In this document: in pieces, positions 1-8,579 of the stretch
Layout of the letters: each line of letters starts with the position of its first letter
Numbering within the stretch: position 1 is the first letter of the stretch
From: Bradyrhizobium sp. SZCCT0153
GTDB taxonomy: Bacteria; Pseudomonadota; Alphaproteobacteria; Rhizobiales; Xanthobacteraceae
NCBI RefSeq assembly: GCF_018129995.1
Contig: NZ_JAFCKS010000010.1
Coordinates: 1 to 64,000 of the forward strand
Length of the DNA: 64,000 nt
Direction of reading: 5' to 3'
Position numbers and translations under genes: made by a program
Notes under the pieces: generated by a model
The model's input: only the letters and a program-made list of their open reading frames with translations
Database searches by the model: none
What the model was told of the DNA's origin: nothing

Positions 1-71
1 CCGACGCTGCCGCGTCCACCGCAAGCCCGGCTCGCGAACATGACGACCACAAGATCGCCCCTCAAGGATGA
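1..71 (+). CDS. Possible 3' end of an upstream gene (partial)
   Basis: From base 3 a short open frame reads DAAASTASPAREHDDHKIAPQG and stops at TGA 69-71. The Ala/Ser-rich, charged tail would suit the C-terminus of a gene entering from the left. Only 22 residues are visible and no family can be named. A second frame is also open here, so this may simply be intergenic. Confidence 0.2.
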   Translation, partial: DAAASTASPAREHDDHKIAPQG

Positions 72-184
72 GCCGGGATGGGCAACACATACGCCAAAAC
101 CGAATTTCGGCAAAGCGGCATATTTTGGTGCGGGCGGATTGACAGACGTGCGACACAGCAAGGGTCCCCTAGCCGACGCGAGAG

Positions 185-1108
185 TTAGCCGCCGAAATCC
201 CGCGGGCTGAACGGCAGGTCTATCACCTTCCATTCCTCGTACATGTCGGCCGGCAGCATCTTGTAAGGCTGGCAAGACTCGAGCGCGCTCGTTGCGGACT
301 TCACCAGGGCCACGCCCTTTGCGGACGGCGGGGCTTCGATCAGGATCGGGGGGCGCGTCAGCGTGCCGTCGGTGGCGAGCACCGCGCGCAGCTTGATGCG
401 CACGCTGTCGGTCGACGACACCCCGGCCGGAAGTTTTGCGCAACTCCTCAAGTGCCGGCGCAACTCGGCGATGACCTCGGTCGGCAGTTTGGATGCAACC
501 GAATCCTTGGCGTCGCCGCCATCGTCCTTGGGAGCGTCTTTCGGCAGCTCCGTCGGCAACCCCGGCGGCAGGCCCAGCACGACCCCGTATTTGATGGTGA
601 CGTCAGGCTCCGGAGCCCGATAGGCCGGCGACGGCGCGGCCTGTGGCTGCGGCTGTGGCTGTGTCTGTTGAGGCTGCGGTTGTTGAGGTTGCGTCTGCGC
701 GTTTGCCTCGCGCTGCTGCGGCGTCTGCGAAGGCTGTGGCTGCGGCTGTTTCTGCTGCGGTGGTTCCGGCGATGCCTGCTGCTTCGAGGACGGTGCAGCG
801 CCCTGCTGCTTCGCCTCGGGCTTCGGCGCTTCTGCCGCCTTGTCCTTGTCGGTGAAATCCAGCTTCGGCAGCTTCAGGTCGGGCAGCGGCTCCGGCGGCT
901 TCTCCTTCGCTTCCTCCCTGGCCTTCTCCTCGGCTTTGGCCTCTTCCTGCTTCACCTGCTCCGGCGTGACGATGTCGACCGTGACGGTCTCGGGCGCGGC
1001 CGCGTGAAACGGATGGACCTCGCTGATCACGATGATCAGCGCCACCAGCGTCAGATGCGCGACCGCCGACGCTGCAATGTCCGTCCGTATAATCTTCCGC
1101 TGTTCCAT
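185..1108 (-). CDS. TolA/TonB-family envelope protein
   Basis: Envelope-spanning protein of about 307 residues. It has a short cytoplasmic N-terminus, one membrane helix near residues 12-32 (AASAVAHLTLVALIIVIS), a long periplasmic Pro/Gln/Lys/Glu-rich linker with many PQ repeats, and a folded C-terminal domain from about residue 205 (LPTEVIAELRRHLRSCAKLP onward) containing two cysteines (RSCAK, ESCQPY). This is the plan of TolA and TonB energy transducers, which couple inner-membrane proton motive force to outer-membrane partners. The ATG at 1108 is preferred; a GTG at 1129 would add seven residues. No ExbB/ExbD or TolQ/TolR gene is visible nearby, so the partner is unknown. Confidence 0.7.
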   Translation of the reverse strand: MEQRKIIRTDIAASAVAHLTLVALIIVISEVHPFHAAAPETVTVDIVTPEQVKQEEAKAEEKAREEAKEKPPEPLPDLKLPKLDFTDKDKAAEAPKPEAKQQGAAPSSKQQASPEPPQQKQPQPQPSQTPQQREANAQTQPQQPQPQQTQPQPQPQAAPSPAYRAPEPDVTIKYGVVLGLPPGLPTELPKDAPKDDGGDAKDSVASKLPTEVIAELRRHLRSCAKLPAGVSSTDSVRIKLRAVLATDGTLTRPPILIEAPPSAKGVALVKSATSALESCQPYKMLPADMYEEWKVIDLPFSPRDFGG

Positions 1109-1157
1109 CGACCGATCTTGGGTTGCCACGCAGGTCGTAGCATACCCGAACGGCCCC

Positions 1158-1976
1158 TCAATCCCATTTTGGCGCGAAGCCGAAATCGGTCAGGCGGCCC
1201 CTGGGATTGGCCAGCGCGGCGATTGCCGCCATCTCGTCGTCCGAAAGCTCGAAATCGAAGATCTCGATGTTCTCCGACAGACGTTCGACGCGCGAGGTGC
1301 GCGGGATCGCAGCGACATTCTGCTGCACCAGCCAGCGCAGGCAGACCTGCGCAGGCGTCTTGCGATGGGCGCGCCCTATCTCCGCAAGCGTCTGGTCGGT
1401 CTTGATACGTCCCTTGGCGATCGGGCTGTAGGCGACGAGTGCAAGGCCATGCTGGTCGCAGGCCGCCCTCACCTTCGCCTGGTCCAGATAAGGGTGATAT
1501 TCGACCTGGTTGCAGACGAGCGGCTCGCTCGACAACGCCACCGCCTGCTCGATCAGCGCCACCGTGAAATTGGAAACGCCGATGTGGCGGGTCAGGCCCA
1601 TGCGCTTGGCATGCGACAGCGCCCCCAACGTCTCCTCCAGCGGCACATGCGAATTGGGCCAGTGCAGGAGCAGGAGATCGACGGACGGGAGCCGCATCCG
1701 CGCCAGGCTCTCCTTGACCGAGCGTTCGAGATCGTGGGGCGCGAAATGGTTGGTCCAGACCTTTGTCGTGAGAAAGATGTCGTCGCGGCGCACGCCGGAG
1801 GCCCGCATGCCTTCGCCGACCTCGCGCTCATTGTCGTAGACCTGCGCGGTATCGATGTGGCGATAGCCGAGCCGCAGCGCCTGCTCGACCACGCGCGCAG
1901 CGAGCCGCCCGCTCAGCTCCCAGGTCCCGAGCCCGATCGCCGGTATCCTTGCGCCACTGGCCTCGACGAACAGCAT
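1158..1976 (-). CDS. Aldo/keto reductase
   Basis: NAD(P)H-dependent oxidoreductase of the AKR superfamily, 272 residues, a normal length for the short AKR5-like group (2,5-diketo-gluconate reductase type). The catalytic tetrad is visible: Asp and Tyr in HIDTAQVYDNE, Lys in FLTTKVW, His in LLLLHWPN. C-terminal cofactor-binding residues lie in IPRTSRVERL. It starts at ATG 1976, 49 bases upstream of the TolA/TonB-like gene on the same strand, so the two may be cotranscribed. The physiological substrate cannot be read from the sequence. Confidence 0.85.
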   Translation of the reverse strand: MLFVEASGARIPAIGLGTWELSGRLAARVVEQALRLGYRHIDTAQVYDNEREVGEGMRASGVRRDDIFLTTKVWTNHFAPHDLERSVKESLARMRLPSVDLLLLHWPNSHVPLEETLGALSHAKRMGLTRHIGVSNFTVALIEQAVALSSEPLVCNQVEYHPYLDQAKVRAACDQHGLALVAYSPIAKGRIKTDQTLAEIGRAHRKTPAQVCLRWLVQQNVAAIPRTSRVERLSENIEIFDFELSDDEMAAIAALANPRGRLTDFGFAPKWD

Positions 1977-2109
1977 GAGGAATCCTCTCTGTGCGGCAGC
2001 CCCTGACGGCAGTATGGACCTCGCTGGTCATCGTGCCAACGGAAGCCGCCGGCAGCCGGGCCGGATATTCAGCGCAATGCTAACGGGAGGTTCGCGCGGG
2101 GCCTTGAGG

Positions 2110-2442
2110 TCAGGCTTTGGCGAGCGCCTGGAACACCGTGTCCGGCGCATGCGCGATCACGGCGAGCAGTGCGCGGGCGGGTCCCCGGGGGGCGCGCTTG
2201 CCCTGCTCCCAGTTGCGGATGGTCTCGACGGGAACGCCGAGTTTTGCGGCGAACTCCATCTGGGTCAGGCAGGCGCGGCGGCGCAAATCACGCACGGCGA
2301 GCGAGCTGGCGTCGGCCTGCGCGGCATTGGCCGCAGGCTGGACCGGAAACGGCTGGACAGGGAACGGCTGGACAGGAAACTCTTGCCCGTCCCGCAACTC
2401 AACGACTCGCCCGTCCGCCTTCAGCCGCAACCGCATGTCCAT
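2110..2442 (-). CDS. XRE/HigA-like helix-turn-helix protein
   Basis: Small putative DNA-binding protein of 110 residues. The C-terminal half carries a Cro/CI-type helix-turn-helix: LTQMEFAAKLGVPVETIRNW followed by EQGKRAPRGPARALL, as in antitoxin-like XRE regulators. The N-terminal half has a short charged segment and then three PVQPF units encoded by a 15-bp tandem repeat, acting as a Pro-rich linker. The first ATG is at 2442. The third codon (2436) is also ATG and sits at better spacing from the GGGGGA ribosome-binding site, so the true protein may be two residues shorter. No toxin partner is adjacent. Confidence 0.7.
   Translation of the reverse strand: MDMRLRLKADGRVVELRDGQEFPVQPFPVQPFPVQPAANAAQADASSLAVRDLRRRACLTQMEFAAKLGVPVETIRNWEQGKRAPRGPARALLAVIAHAPDTVFQALAKA
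2336..2380. repeat. Three tandem 15-bp units inside the XRE gene
   Basis: Units at 2336-2350, 2351-2365 and 2366-2380 (GGCTGGACcGGAAAC, GGCTGGACAGGGAAC, GGCTGGACAGGAAAC) differ by one or two bases. On the minus strand they encode PVQPF three times. The unit length keeps the frame, so copy number could vary without breaking the gene. Confidence 0.9.
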
Positions 2443-2513
2443 TCCCCCAAGCGGAGCAATGATGTGGCAGGTCGCTTAAGTTCGGATTAAAGTGATGGTG
2501 CGTGTAGGGTCTC

Positions 2514-2615
2514 GTGCCCCGGACACGGCGCTGCGCTTCTTCAGCGATGCGCTGCAGAGCCGGGGTCCCGGTTCTGCGCAGCAACGCTAACGGCGTTGCA
2601 GCGCGCCCGGGGCAC
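2514..2615. repeat. Dispersed palindromic element between XRE gene and mgtE
   Basis: A roughly 100-bp intergenic block bounded by perfect 9-bp inverted arms, GTGCCCCGG (2514-2522) and CCGGGGCAC (2607-2615). Inside are smaller hairpins, including GCAACGC (2581-2587) against GCGTTGC (2593-2599). GC-rich composite palindromes of this look are frequent between Bradyrhizobium genes. It lies just past the stop codon of mgtE (2630, minus strand), so it can also act in transcript termination or 3' end protection. Confidence 0.6.
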
Positions 2616-2629
2616 TAGAGTGCGCAGCC

Positions 2630-4051
2630 CTACCTCAACCCGAACCACAAGGTCGCGATGCCGAGGAAGGAGAAGAAGCCGACGACGTCGGTGACCGTTG
2701 TCACGAACGTGCCGGAGGCAACGGCAGGATCGGCCCTGACCCGTTCGAGCGCCATCGGGATCAGGATGCCGCCGAGCGCCCCGGCGACCAGGTTGCAGAT
2801 GATCGCAAGCCCGATGACGATGCCGAGGCCTGGGATCCTGAACCAGGCCACGGCGGCAATGCCCGTGATCACGGCGAAGGCGAGGCCGTTGACGAGACCG
2901 ACCAGGCCTTCGCGCATCACCACGCGCCAGGCGTTGGAGGAGCCGAGCTCGCGCGTCGCCAGCGCCCGCACCGCGACCGTCATGGTCTGGGTCGCTGCAT
3001 TGCCGCCCTGGCTCGCCACGATCGGCGCCAGCACGGCGAGCGCTACCATCTTCTCGAGCTGGCCCTCGAACAGGCCGAGCACGGACGATGCGAGAAAGGC
3101 GGTCGCGAGATTGACCAGCAGCCAGTTGAACCGCGCCCGTGCAATGGTGAACACGGTGTCGGAGAGCTCTTCGTCGCTGTTGACGCCGCCGAGCGCCTTG
3201 AGGTCCTCGTCCGCCTCCTCCTCGATCACGTCGACGACGTCGTCGACCGTGATGACGCCGACGAGGCGATCCTGGGTGTCGAGCACCGGGGCCGCGACGA
3301 GATTGTACTTGCCGAACATGCGCGCCACCGCCTCCTGGTCCTCCAGGACGGAAACGCGGCGGCGATCCTCGTCGGTCAGCTCGGCAAGCGCCACCGGGCG
3401 GCGCGCGCGCAGCAGCACGTCGAGCGAGACCGCGCCCTGCCAGTGCTGATCTTTATCGACGACGTAGATCTCGTAGAAGCGGTCGGGCAGGTCCGGCGTC
3501 TCGCGCATGTAGTCGATCGCCTGGCCCACGGTGAAATCCTGGGGCACCGCGATGAACTCGGTCTGCATCCGCCGGCCGGCGGAATTTTCCGGATACAGCA
3601 GGCTGCGCTCGAGCGCGACGCGCTCCTGCAAAGGCAGCTTCTCGAGGATCTCCTCCTGCTCTTCCTGGTCGAGGGTTTCCAGCAGCTCGACCGCGTCGTC
3701 GGATTCGAGCTCGCGGACGCCCTCCGCGACCGTCTCCGGCGGCAGCTCCTCGAGGATCTCCTCGCGCACGCCCTCGTCGAGTTCGTTGAGTGCCGAGAAG
3801 TCGAAGTCGCGCCCGGTCAACTCGACCAGGCGGACGCGGTCGTCGGGCTCGAGAGCTCCGATCAGATCGCCGAGATCGGCCTCGTGGAGCTCGGCGACGC
3901 AGGCCCGCAGCGCGGCGCTGTCGCCGGCCTCGATCGCATGGGCAATTTCCGCGACGAATTCGTGACGAATTTCGCCGTCTTCATTGCGCATCGGCACGTG
4001 GTCGAGTACCGAATCCGCGGCGGATCGGGCAACGTCCATATGTTCATCCAT
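2630..4051 (-). CDS. mgtE: Magnesium transporter MgtE
   Basis: Mg2+ channel/transporter of the inner membrane, 473 residues. Order: an acidic MgtE N-domain (about 30-140), two CBS domains (about 145-270, e.g. YNLVAAPVLDTQDRLVGVI) that sense cytoplasmic Mg2+, and a C-terminal pore domain of about five helices. The pore domain contains the family signature PIVASQGGNAATQT. The ATG at 4051 was chosen because it gives the usual family length. The frame is open to 4285, but that extension overlaps the divergent deacetylase gene and adds a spurious segment. It is a single gene, transcribed away from the deacetylases. Confidence 0.92.
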   Translation of the reverse strand: MDEHMDVARSAADSVLDHVPMRNEDGEIRHEFVAEIAHAIEAGDSAALRACVAELHEADLGDLIGALEPDDRVRLVELTGRDFDFSALNELDEGVREEILEELPPETVAEGVRELESDDAVELLETLDQEEQEEILEKLPLQERVALERSLLYPENSAGRRMQTEFIAVPQDFTVGQAIDYMRETPDLPDRFYEIYVVDKDQHWQGAVSLDVLLRARRPVALAELTDEDRRRVSVLEDQEAVARMFGKYNLVAAPVLDTQDRLVGVITVDDVVDVIEEEADEDLKALGGVNSDEELSDTVFTIARARFNWLLVNLATAFLASSVLGLFEGQLEKMVALAVLAPIVASQGGNAATQTMTVAVRALATRELGSSNAWRVVMREGLVGLVNGLAFAVITGIAAVAWFRIPGLGIVIGLAIICNLVAGALGGILIPMALERVRADPAVASGTFVTTVTDVVGFFSFLGIATLWFGLR

Positions 4052-4133
4052 GGGCGCCTCGCCGTTTGACAGGTTGGATCGGGTGGTCTGAGCTGACGGC
4101 TCAGGCAATACCCACAAGGCAATCGCGAGCGCA

Positions 4134-4940
4134 ATGACAAAGATGCTTCGACTGAGGTGGACCTCGATGTCGGCAGGCGCGGCGCTGGCCGCTCTCACCG
4201 GCATCGCCTCGACCGAAGCCGCCGAATGCCCGCGCAAGGACGCGCTCGGCACCTCGCGCCTTCTGAGCGTCGATGCCAGGACCACGCCGCGCGTCGGCTT
4301 GAAGAGCTTTCCGCAGACGCTCCCCCTCGCCGATCACGAGGTCGTGCTGACCTTCGACGACGGCCCGAACCCGCCGACGACTTCGAAAGTTCTGGCGGCG
4401 CTGGCGCAGGAATGCGTGCGCGCGACCTTCTTCCTGATCGGCCTGCACGCCTCCCGATATCCCGACATGGTCAAGCGCATTGCCCGCGAGGGCCACACCA
4501 TCGGCCACCACACCTTCTCGCATCCGTTCATGGCGCGGATCCCGCTCGACAAGGCAAAGGGCGAGATCGACCGCGGCATCACCGCCGACGAGATGGCGCT
4601 GCACGGCACCTCAACGACGACGCCTTCGACGCCGTTCTTCCGCTTCCCCTATTTCGAGGCCACGCAAGCCGAGCTCGACCTGCTCCAGTCCCGCGGCATC
4701 GTCGTGTTCGGGGCGGACCTGTGGGCCAGCGACTGGAACGAAATGACGCCGGAGCAGGAATTGAAGCTCGTCACCGAGCGCCTGGCCGCCGCCGGCAAGG
4801 GCATCGTCCTCTTCCACGATCCCAAGGCGCGCACCGCCGCGATCATGCCGGCTTTCCTGCGGTATCTGAGGGAGAACGGCTATCGGGTGGTTCACGTCGT
4901 GCCGGCGGGCCCATCACAGAAGAACGCCGACGCGCGTTGA
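4134..4940 (+). CDS. Secreted polysaccharide deacetylase (NodB domain), copy 1
   Basis: Putative carbohydrate esterase family 4 enzyme, 268 residues, removing N- or O-acetyl groups from a cell-surface polysaccharide. An N-terminal signal peptide (about 1-29, cleaved after STEA) is followed by the NodB domain. Visible motifs: TFDDGP with metal/catalytic Asp75-Asp76, HHTFSH with metal His126 and His130, RFPYF, and LFHD near the C-terminus. All canonical residues appear present. The gene lies divergent from mgtE and 192 bases upstream of a paralogue with the same domain, suggesting tandem duplication. The natural substrate is not determined. Confidence 0.85.
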   Translation: MTKMLRLRWTSMSAGAALAALTGIASTEAAECPRKDALGTSRLLSVDARTTPRVGLKSFPQTLPLADHEVVLTFDDGPNPPTTSKVLAALAQECVRATFFLIGLHASRYPDMVKRIAREGHTIGHHTFSHPFMARIPLDKAKGEIDRGITADEMALHGTSTTTPSTPFFRFPYFEATQAELDLLQSRGIVVFGADLWASDWNEMTPEQELKLVTERLAAAGKGIVLFHDPKARTAAIMPAFLRYLRENGYRVVHVVPAGPSQKNADAR

Positions 4941-5132
4941 TGCCGGAATGTCACGCCGGCGCAAAATGGGGTGATCTGGGCGCTATTAACAGTCTGTTCA
5001 TGCTAGGCCATGCAAGTATTGAGGGGATTTGCCAAGGGGATTTGCAGCGGGAAGGGTTTCTTGCGCCTGAACCGTTTCCCGATGTCTCCGACCTACTATG
5101 GCGGCAACCGCATATGAGGGCAGACGGGGTTC

Positions 5133-6458
5133 ATGATCGGAAGTAGCGTTGTTGTCCGGACGCGATCGTGGATCGTCCTCTGCCTTGGCGGATTCCTCGG
5201 ATTTCTGTCCGTCGGATCGCCGGCGGCGCTTGCGGCGGACTGCCCCGGCCATCCGGATGCGCTGGGGACATCCCGCACCCTCGTGGTCGATCCGCGCGAG
5301 CATCCGCGCATCGGCACCATGCAGTACCGCGAGACGCTGCCGCTGAAGGACCATGAAGTCGTCCTGACCTTCGACGACGGTCCGCTGCCGAAATATTCCA
5401 ACCAGGTGCTCCAGATCCTCGCCGACGAGTGCATCAAGGCGACCTTCTTCATCATCGGTCAGCAGGCCAAGGCGAACCCCGAAGGCGTGCGCAAGCTGGT
5501 CGCAGCGGGCCACACCGTCGGCACGCACAGCATGAGCCATCCGCTGACGTTCAACCGGATGCCGATCGAAAAATTCGCGCCCGAGATCAACGGCGGCATC
5601 GAGTGGACCTCGGCCGCGATGACCGACCCGTCCAAGCTGGCGCCGTTTTTCCGCATTCCCGGCCTGATGCGCGCCGAAGGCGTCGAGAATTACCTGATCT
5701 CGCGCGGCATCCAGGTCTGGAGCGCCGACTTTCCCGCCGACGACTGGCGGCATGTCTCGTCAGACCGCGTCTATCAGCTCGCGATCCAGCGGCTGGAGGC
5801 CAAGGGCAAGGGCATCCTTCTGCTGCACGACATCCAGGCCCGCACGGTGGCGGCGCTGCCGAAGATCATCCGCGATCTGAAGGCGCGCGGCTATCGCATC
5901 GTGCACGTGGTGCCCGCAACCGCCGATCAGCCGGCGACACCGACCACGCCGGTGGAGTGGCTGCTGCATCCGCCGACCGAGACGACGCCGATCGCGCATT
6001 GGCCGCCGGTGCCGAATTTCGTTTTCGCGCAGACCAGGACCCTTCCTGCGCCCGCGCTCGCCGATCTCAATGCCCAGACCGGACATCCGTCGCTGCTGCC
6101 GCGCCCGACCAAGGCGCAGGTGGATGTCGCATCCACCCTGCCCGTACCCGGCCGCGGCCTGTTTGCGATCCCCGAGGGCTCGGTCGAGGTGCTGCTGTCG
6201 ACGACCTTGTCGCGGCGCGCCGCGACCCGGCTCGCCATGGCGGCCGAGACGCCTCATGCGGCCAAAGCCAAGGCCGGCAAGGCGCGCGGACATCGGACCG
6301 CACACTCCGCCACGCCATCCGCACCGAAGCATGCCTCGCAGACCGATGGCACTGCGCCCAAGAGCGCAGCATCCAAGAGCACTGCAGCCAGGAGCACTGC
6401 ATCCAGGAGCTCTGCGCCGCGCCCAACCCGCGTCGCCAGCCTGAAGAAGCGCGCGTAG
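5133..6458 (+). CDS. Secreted polysaccharide deacetylase (NodB domain), copy 2 with long tail
   Basis: Paralogue of the preceding gene, 441 residues. A signal peptide (about 1-35) is followed by a NodB domain with TFDDGP (Asp81-Asp82), THSMSH (His132, His136) and LLHD. Where copy 1 has RFPYF, this copy reads RIPGL, so the substrate groove differs. After the domain (about residue 265) comes a 175-residue extension absent from copy 1. It is Pro-rich at first and ends in a Lys/Ser/Ala-rich basic tail encoded by 15-bp repeats; it may bind acidic cell-wall polymers. The alignment of the two copies starts at CP-x-DALGTSR and covers the whole domain. Confidence 0.83.
   Translation: MIGSSVVVRTRSWIVLCLGGFLGFLSVGSPAALAADCPGHPDALGTSRTLVVDPREHPRIGTMQYRETLPLKDHEVVLTFDDGPLPKYSNQVLQILADECIKATFFIIGQQAKANPEGVRKLVAAGHTVGTHSMSHPLTFNRMPIEKFAPEINGGIEWTSAAMTDPSKLAPFFRIPGLMRAEGVENYLISRGIQVWSADFPADDWRHVSSDRVYQLAIQRLEAKGKGILLLHDIQARTVAALPKIIRDLKARGYRIVHVVPATADQPATPTTPVEWLLHPPTETTPIAHWPPVPNFVFAQTRTLPAPALADLNAQTGHPSLLPRPTKAQVDVASTLPVPGRGLFAIPEGSVEVLLSTTLSRRAATRLAMAAETPHAAKAKAGKARGHRTAHSATPSAPKHASQTDGTAPKSAASKSTAARSTASRSSAPRPTRVASLKKRA
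6360..6419. repeat. Four tandem 15-bp units in the deacetylase tail
   Basis: Units begin at 6360, 6375, 6390 and 6405 and follow the pattern A(A/G)GAGC-x-CTGC-x-x-C-C with a few mismatches. They encode the repeating Lys/Arg-Ser-Ala/Thr-Ala-Ser/Ala tail of the second deacetylase. The units are in frame. Confidence 0.8.
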
Positions 6459-6465
6459 TAGAGCC

Positions 6466-6840
6466 CTATTGCCGCATGATGTTGGCGACGCAGAGCAGCA
6501 CGATCAGCGCCAGGAAGAACAGGTCCATATAGGACTTGAGCTCGCCGTCGCGCCGCAGCCGCGCGACGTCGGCCACGACCTGCTTGCGCGCGTTCGTTCC
6601 GCCCGAACCGTCATTGATCGGGCCCTGCAGCCGCTTGGTCTCGGCTTCCAGCTTCTCGATCTTCTGGAAGAAGTAGAACGCGCGCAGCGTCGAGGCCGCG
6701 CGCATGCCGGCATAGACCAGCACCAGAATCGCGATGATCGCCCGGTTCTGGTATTTCTCCATGAAGTTCAGGCTGAAATAGACCATCGCCATGAAGGCGA
6801 AGTTGGTCACGAAGCGATAGACGAAGCTTAGAAAGACCAT
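6466..6840 (-). CDS. Small membrane protein of unknown function
   Basis: About 124 residues. Two hydrophobic segments lie in the N-terminal half (about 1-28 and 35-55). A charged, probably coiled segment (FFQKIEKLEAETKRL and the following 40 residues) comes next, and a final membrane helix (LFFLALIVLLCVANIM) at the C-terminus. I do not recognise the family. The ATG at 6840 is used; a TTG at 6867 would add nine residues. It is convergent with the second deacetylase, with only 7 bases between the two stops. Confidence 0.6.
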   Translation of the reverse strand: MVFLSFVYRFVTNFAFMAMVYFSLNFMEKYQNRAIIAILVLVYAGMRAASTLRAFYFFQKIEKLEAETKRLQGPINDGSGGTNARKQVVADVARLRRDGELKSYMDLFFLALIVLLCVANIMRQ

Positions 6841-7122
6841 GCGGGCTTGAGCCTTGCGGGAGAGCAACCGGACGCGTGTTGCGAATTCGGGATCAGGAAA
6901 CCCAGACCGGAACAGCCGGCCGGGACGCGGCGCAGGCCCGTCTACGCCAACTTCGTTTCAGGAAAGATACGATCCCCACGCAATTGCCGCCTTTTAGCCA
7001 CGCGAAGCCACAATGCAAGCGCGCATACGCTAGCAGCTTGTTCCGTACCCGGTCGCCGCGGCGCGATGGCGATTCCGCGGAAGCTACGGTAGACTGCTGG
7101 CCGCCACTGGTGGGGTCTGCCG

Positions 7123-7380
7123 ATGCCGAAGAAGGGAATCACGGGCCACGACGACTGGGTTCTGACCGAGGCGCTGGCGACTGCGCTGGTCGCCCTGGAG
7201 CAGCTCGAGCCGAAGCACCAGCCCAACGCGCATATGGACGACATCCGCAAGATGCTGTCGAGCGGCAAGGAGCCGGCGGCGGTGAGCCTGCACCTCGCCC
7301 AGGCCAAATGCCGCCTGTTTCCCGACCTCGACCCGCTGGAGATCTACCGGGAATACGGCATCGGCGAGGAATATGGCTGA
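7123..7380 (+). CDS. Small hypothetical protein
   Basis: 85 residues, soluble, mostly helical by composition, no signal peptide. The N-terminal MPKKGITGHDDWVLTEALAT and the Asp/Glu-rich C-terminus (REYGIGEEYG) do not match a family I know. Codon use and GC3 look coding, and a GGGG stretch lies just upstream of ATG 7123. It stands alone, with 282 featureless bases before it. Confidence 0.55.
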   Translation: MPKKGITGHDDWVLTEALATALVALEQLEPKHQPNAHMDDIRKMLSSGKEPAAVSLHLAQAKCRLFPDLDPLEIYREYGIGEEYG

Positions 7381-7621
7381 GGACGCCGTGACCGGGCGAC
7401 GTTAGGTCCGACGGTGACCGATCCAGCGATCATCATGACCAGCGCGGCAAGGTCGATCTTGCCGATGACGGTCAGCTCTTCCGAGCCTTTCGCATCCTTC
7501 GCGCCCTGGACCTTGAGCGATTGCGGCCGGTCGGCGGCCTGTCGTGGACCAGCACGAGCGAGGCGCTTCGCGCTGTTCGAACGGCGGCTCACGTGAATCG
7601 GGTTGATCTTCAGTTCGCTCG

Positions 7622-8368
7622 TCAGCCGCGCCGATAGATCTCCAGATAGCTCGGCGAATACAGCGCGGCGCTCTTGAGCGCGTCGAGGTCCGGGATCGTC
7701 AGGGTTCGCTCGCGGAGCACGATCAGCCCGGATGCCCGCAATTCCTGGATGGTGCGATTGAGATGGACCACCGAGAGGCCGGTCGCGTCCGCGAGGTCCA
7801 TCTGGGTGACCGGCGGCGCGCAGGAATTTCCGTCGACCAGGCCAACGGGGCGAAGCCGCTCGTGGATCTCGCAGAACAGATGAGCCACGCGCTCCAGCGC
7901 GACGCGGCGTCCAAGATTGATCACCCATTCGCGCTGGATCGCGTTGTTCAGCAGGGTCTCGCACATGAAAGCTTCCGCCAGCGTCCGGTCGCTCGCGAGC
8001 AGTTTTTCGAAGGGCGCCCGCCTGATCTCGGCGTAGACGACCGACGTCACGGCCGAGATCGTATGATCCAGGGCGGACAGCAGATAGACATGCGCGTCGC
8101 AGGTCTCGCCGGGGAAAATGAAATTGACGATCTGCCGCCTTCCGTCCTCGAGCGTCTTGTGGCGGAACGCCCAGCCCGACAGCACAATCCGGACGCTGTC
8201 GAGAGGTTCGCCCTCGGCGATCAGGTCCTCGCCCGGCCCCGCTCGCAACAAGCCTTCCAGTACGGCCTGTTCGAGCGCGGCGACGGCTTCCACGGACAAT
8301 TGCCGCAAGGCGCTGAGGCGCCGAACGACCGTTTGCGCATGATCTCCATAGATGCCCAGCGAGCGCAT
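7622..8368 (-). CDS. Crp/Fnr-family transcriptional regulator
   Basis: 248 residues from ATG 8368. It has an N-terminal cyclic-nucleotide-binding-like beta barrel (about 30-150, including PGEDLIAEGEPLDSVRIVLSG) and a C-terminal Crp-type winged helix (about 160-235, with TQMDLADATGLSVVHLNRTI as the helix-turn-helix). No Fnr-type N-terminal cysteine cluster is seen, so an Fe-S oxygen sensor is unlikely. Its start codon overlaps the stop of an upstream, now broken, histidine-kinase frame (TGATG). That arrangement suggests it once followed the kinase gene in an operon. Confidence 0.85.
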   Translation of the reverse strand: MRSLGIYGDHAQTVVRRLSALRQLSVEAVAALEQAVLEGLLRAGPGEDLIAEGEPLDSVRIVLSGWAFRHKTLEDGRRQIVNFIFPGETCDAHVYLLSALDHTISAVTSVVYAEIRRAPFEKLLASDRTLAEAFMCETLLNNAIQREWVINLGRRVALERVAHLFCEIHERLRPVGLVDGNSCAPPVTQMDLADATGLSVVHLNRTIQELRASGLIVLRERTLTIPDLDALKSAALYSPSYLEIYRRG

Positions 8369-8579
8369 CAGCCCTCCATCGAAGGCGTGTGAAACGCGCG
8401 CTTGCTCAGAGGAATGGCGAGGACGCAGGTCAGCCCGGCCGGGTTGAAGGACCATTCGAACAGGAGTTGCGAAGGCTGCTCGGCTTCGTCGATGCGCCAG
8501 GAAATTCCAGATCGAGGCTGCCATCCGGATCGCGCGCGACCAGGGCCCGGGTCCGCGCGAAGGCATTGAGCCGGCCGTC
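8368..8579 (-). pseudogene. Remnant of an HWE/HisKA_2-type histidine kinase
   Basis: Two pieces of one kinase catalytic region survive in different frames. Bases 8579-8505 encode GRLNAFARTRALVARDP, like the segment after the H-box of HWE kinases. Bases 8505-8368 encode ISWRIDEAEQPSQLLFEW, then directly SFNPAGLTCVLAIPL and a stop. The last string matches the usual C-terminal strand of this kinase family. The N-box and G-box parts that should lie between are missing, so an internal deletion plus a frameshift is inferred. The stop (TGA 8368-8370) overlaps the Crp/Fnr start codon. Confidence 0.55.

Noticed and set aside
2336..6419. 15-bp tandem repeats as possible CRISPR units
   Set aside because: Units are contiguous without spacers and lie in frame inside coding genes.
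7344..7592. Possible minus-strand GTG-started protein of about 80 residues with a hydrophobic stretch (IDLAALVMMIAGSVTVGP)
   Set aside because: Weak start signal, overlap with the end of the 85-residue gene, and no family match. It remains possible but is not supported well enough.
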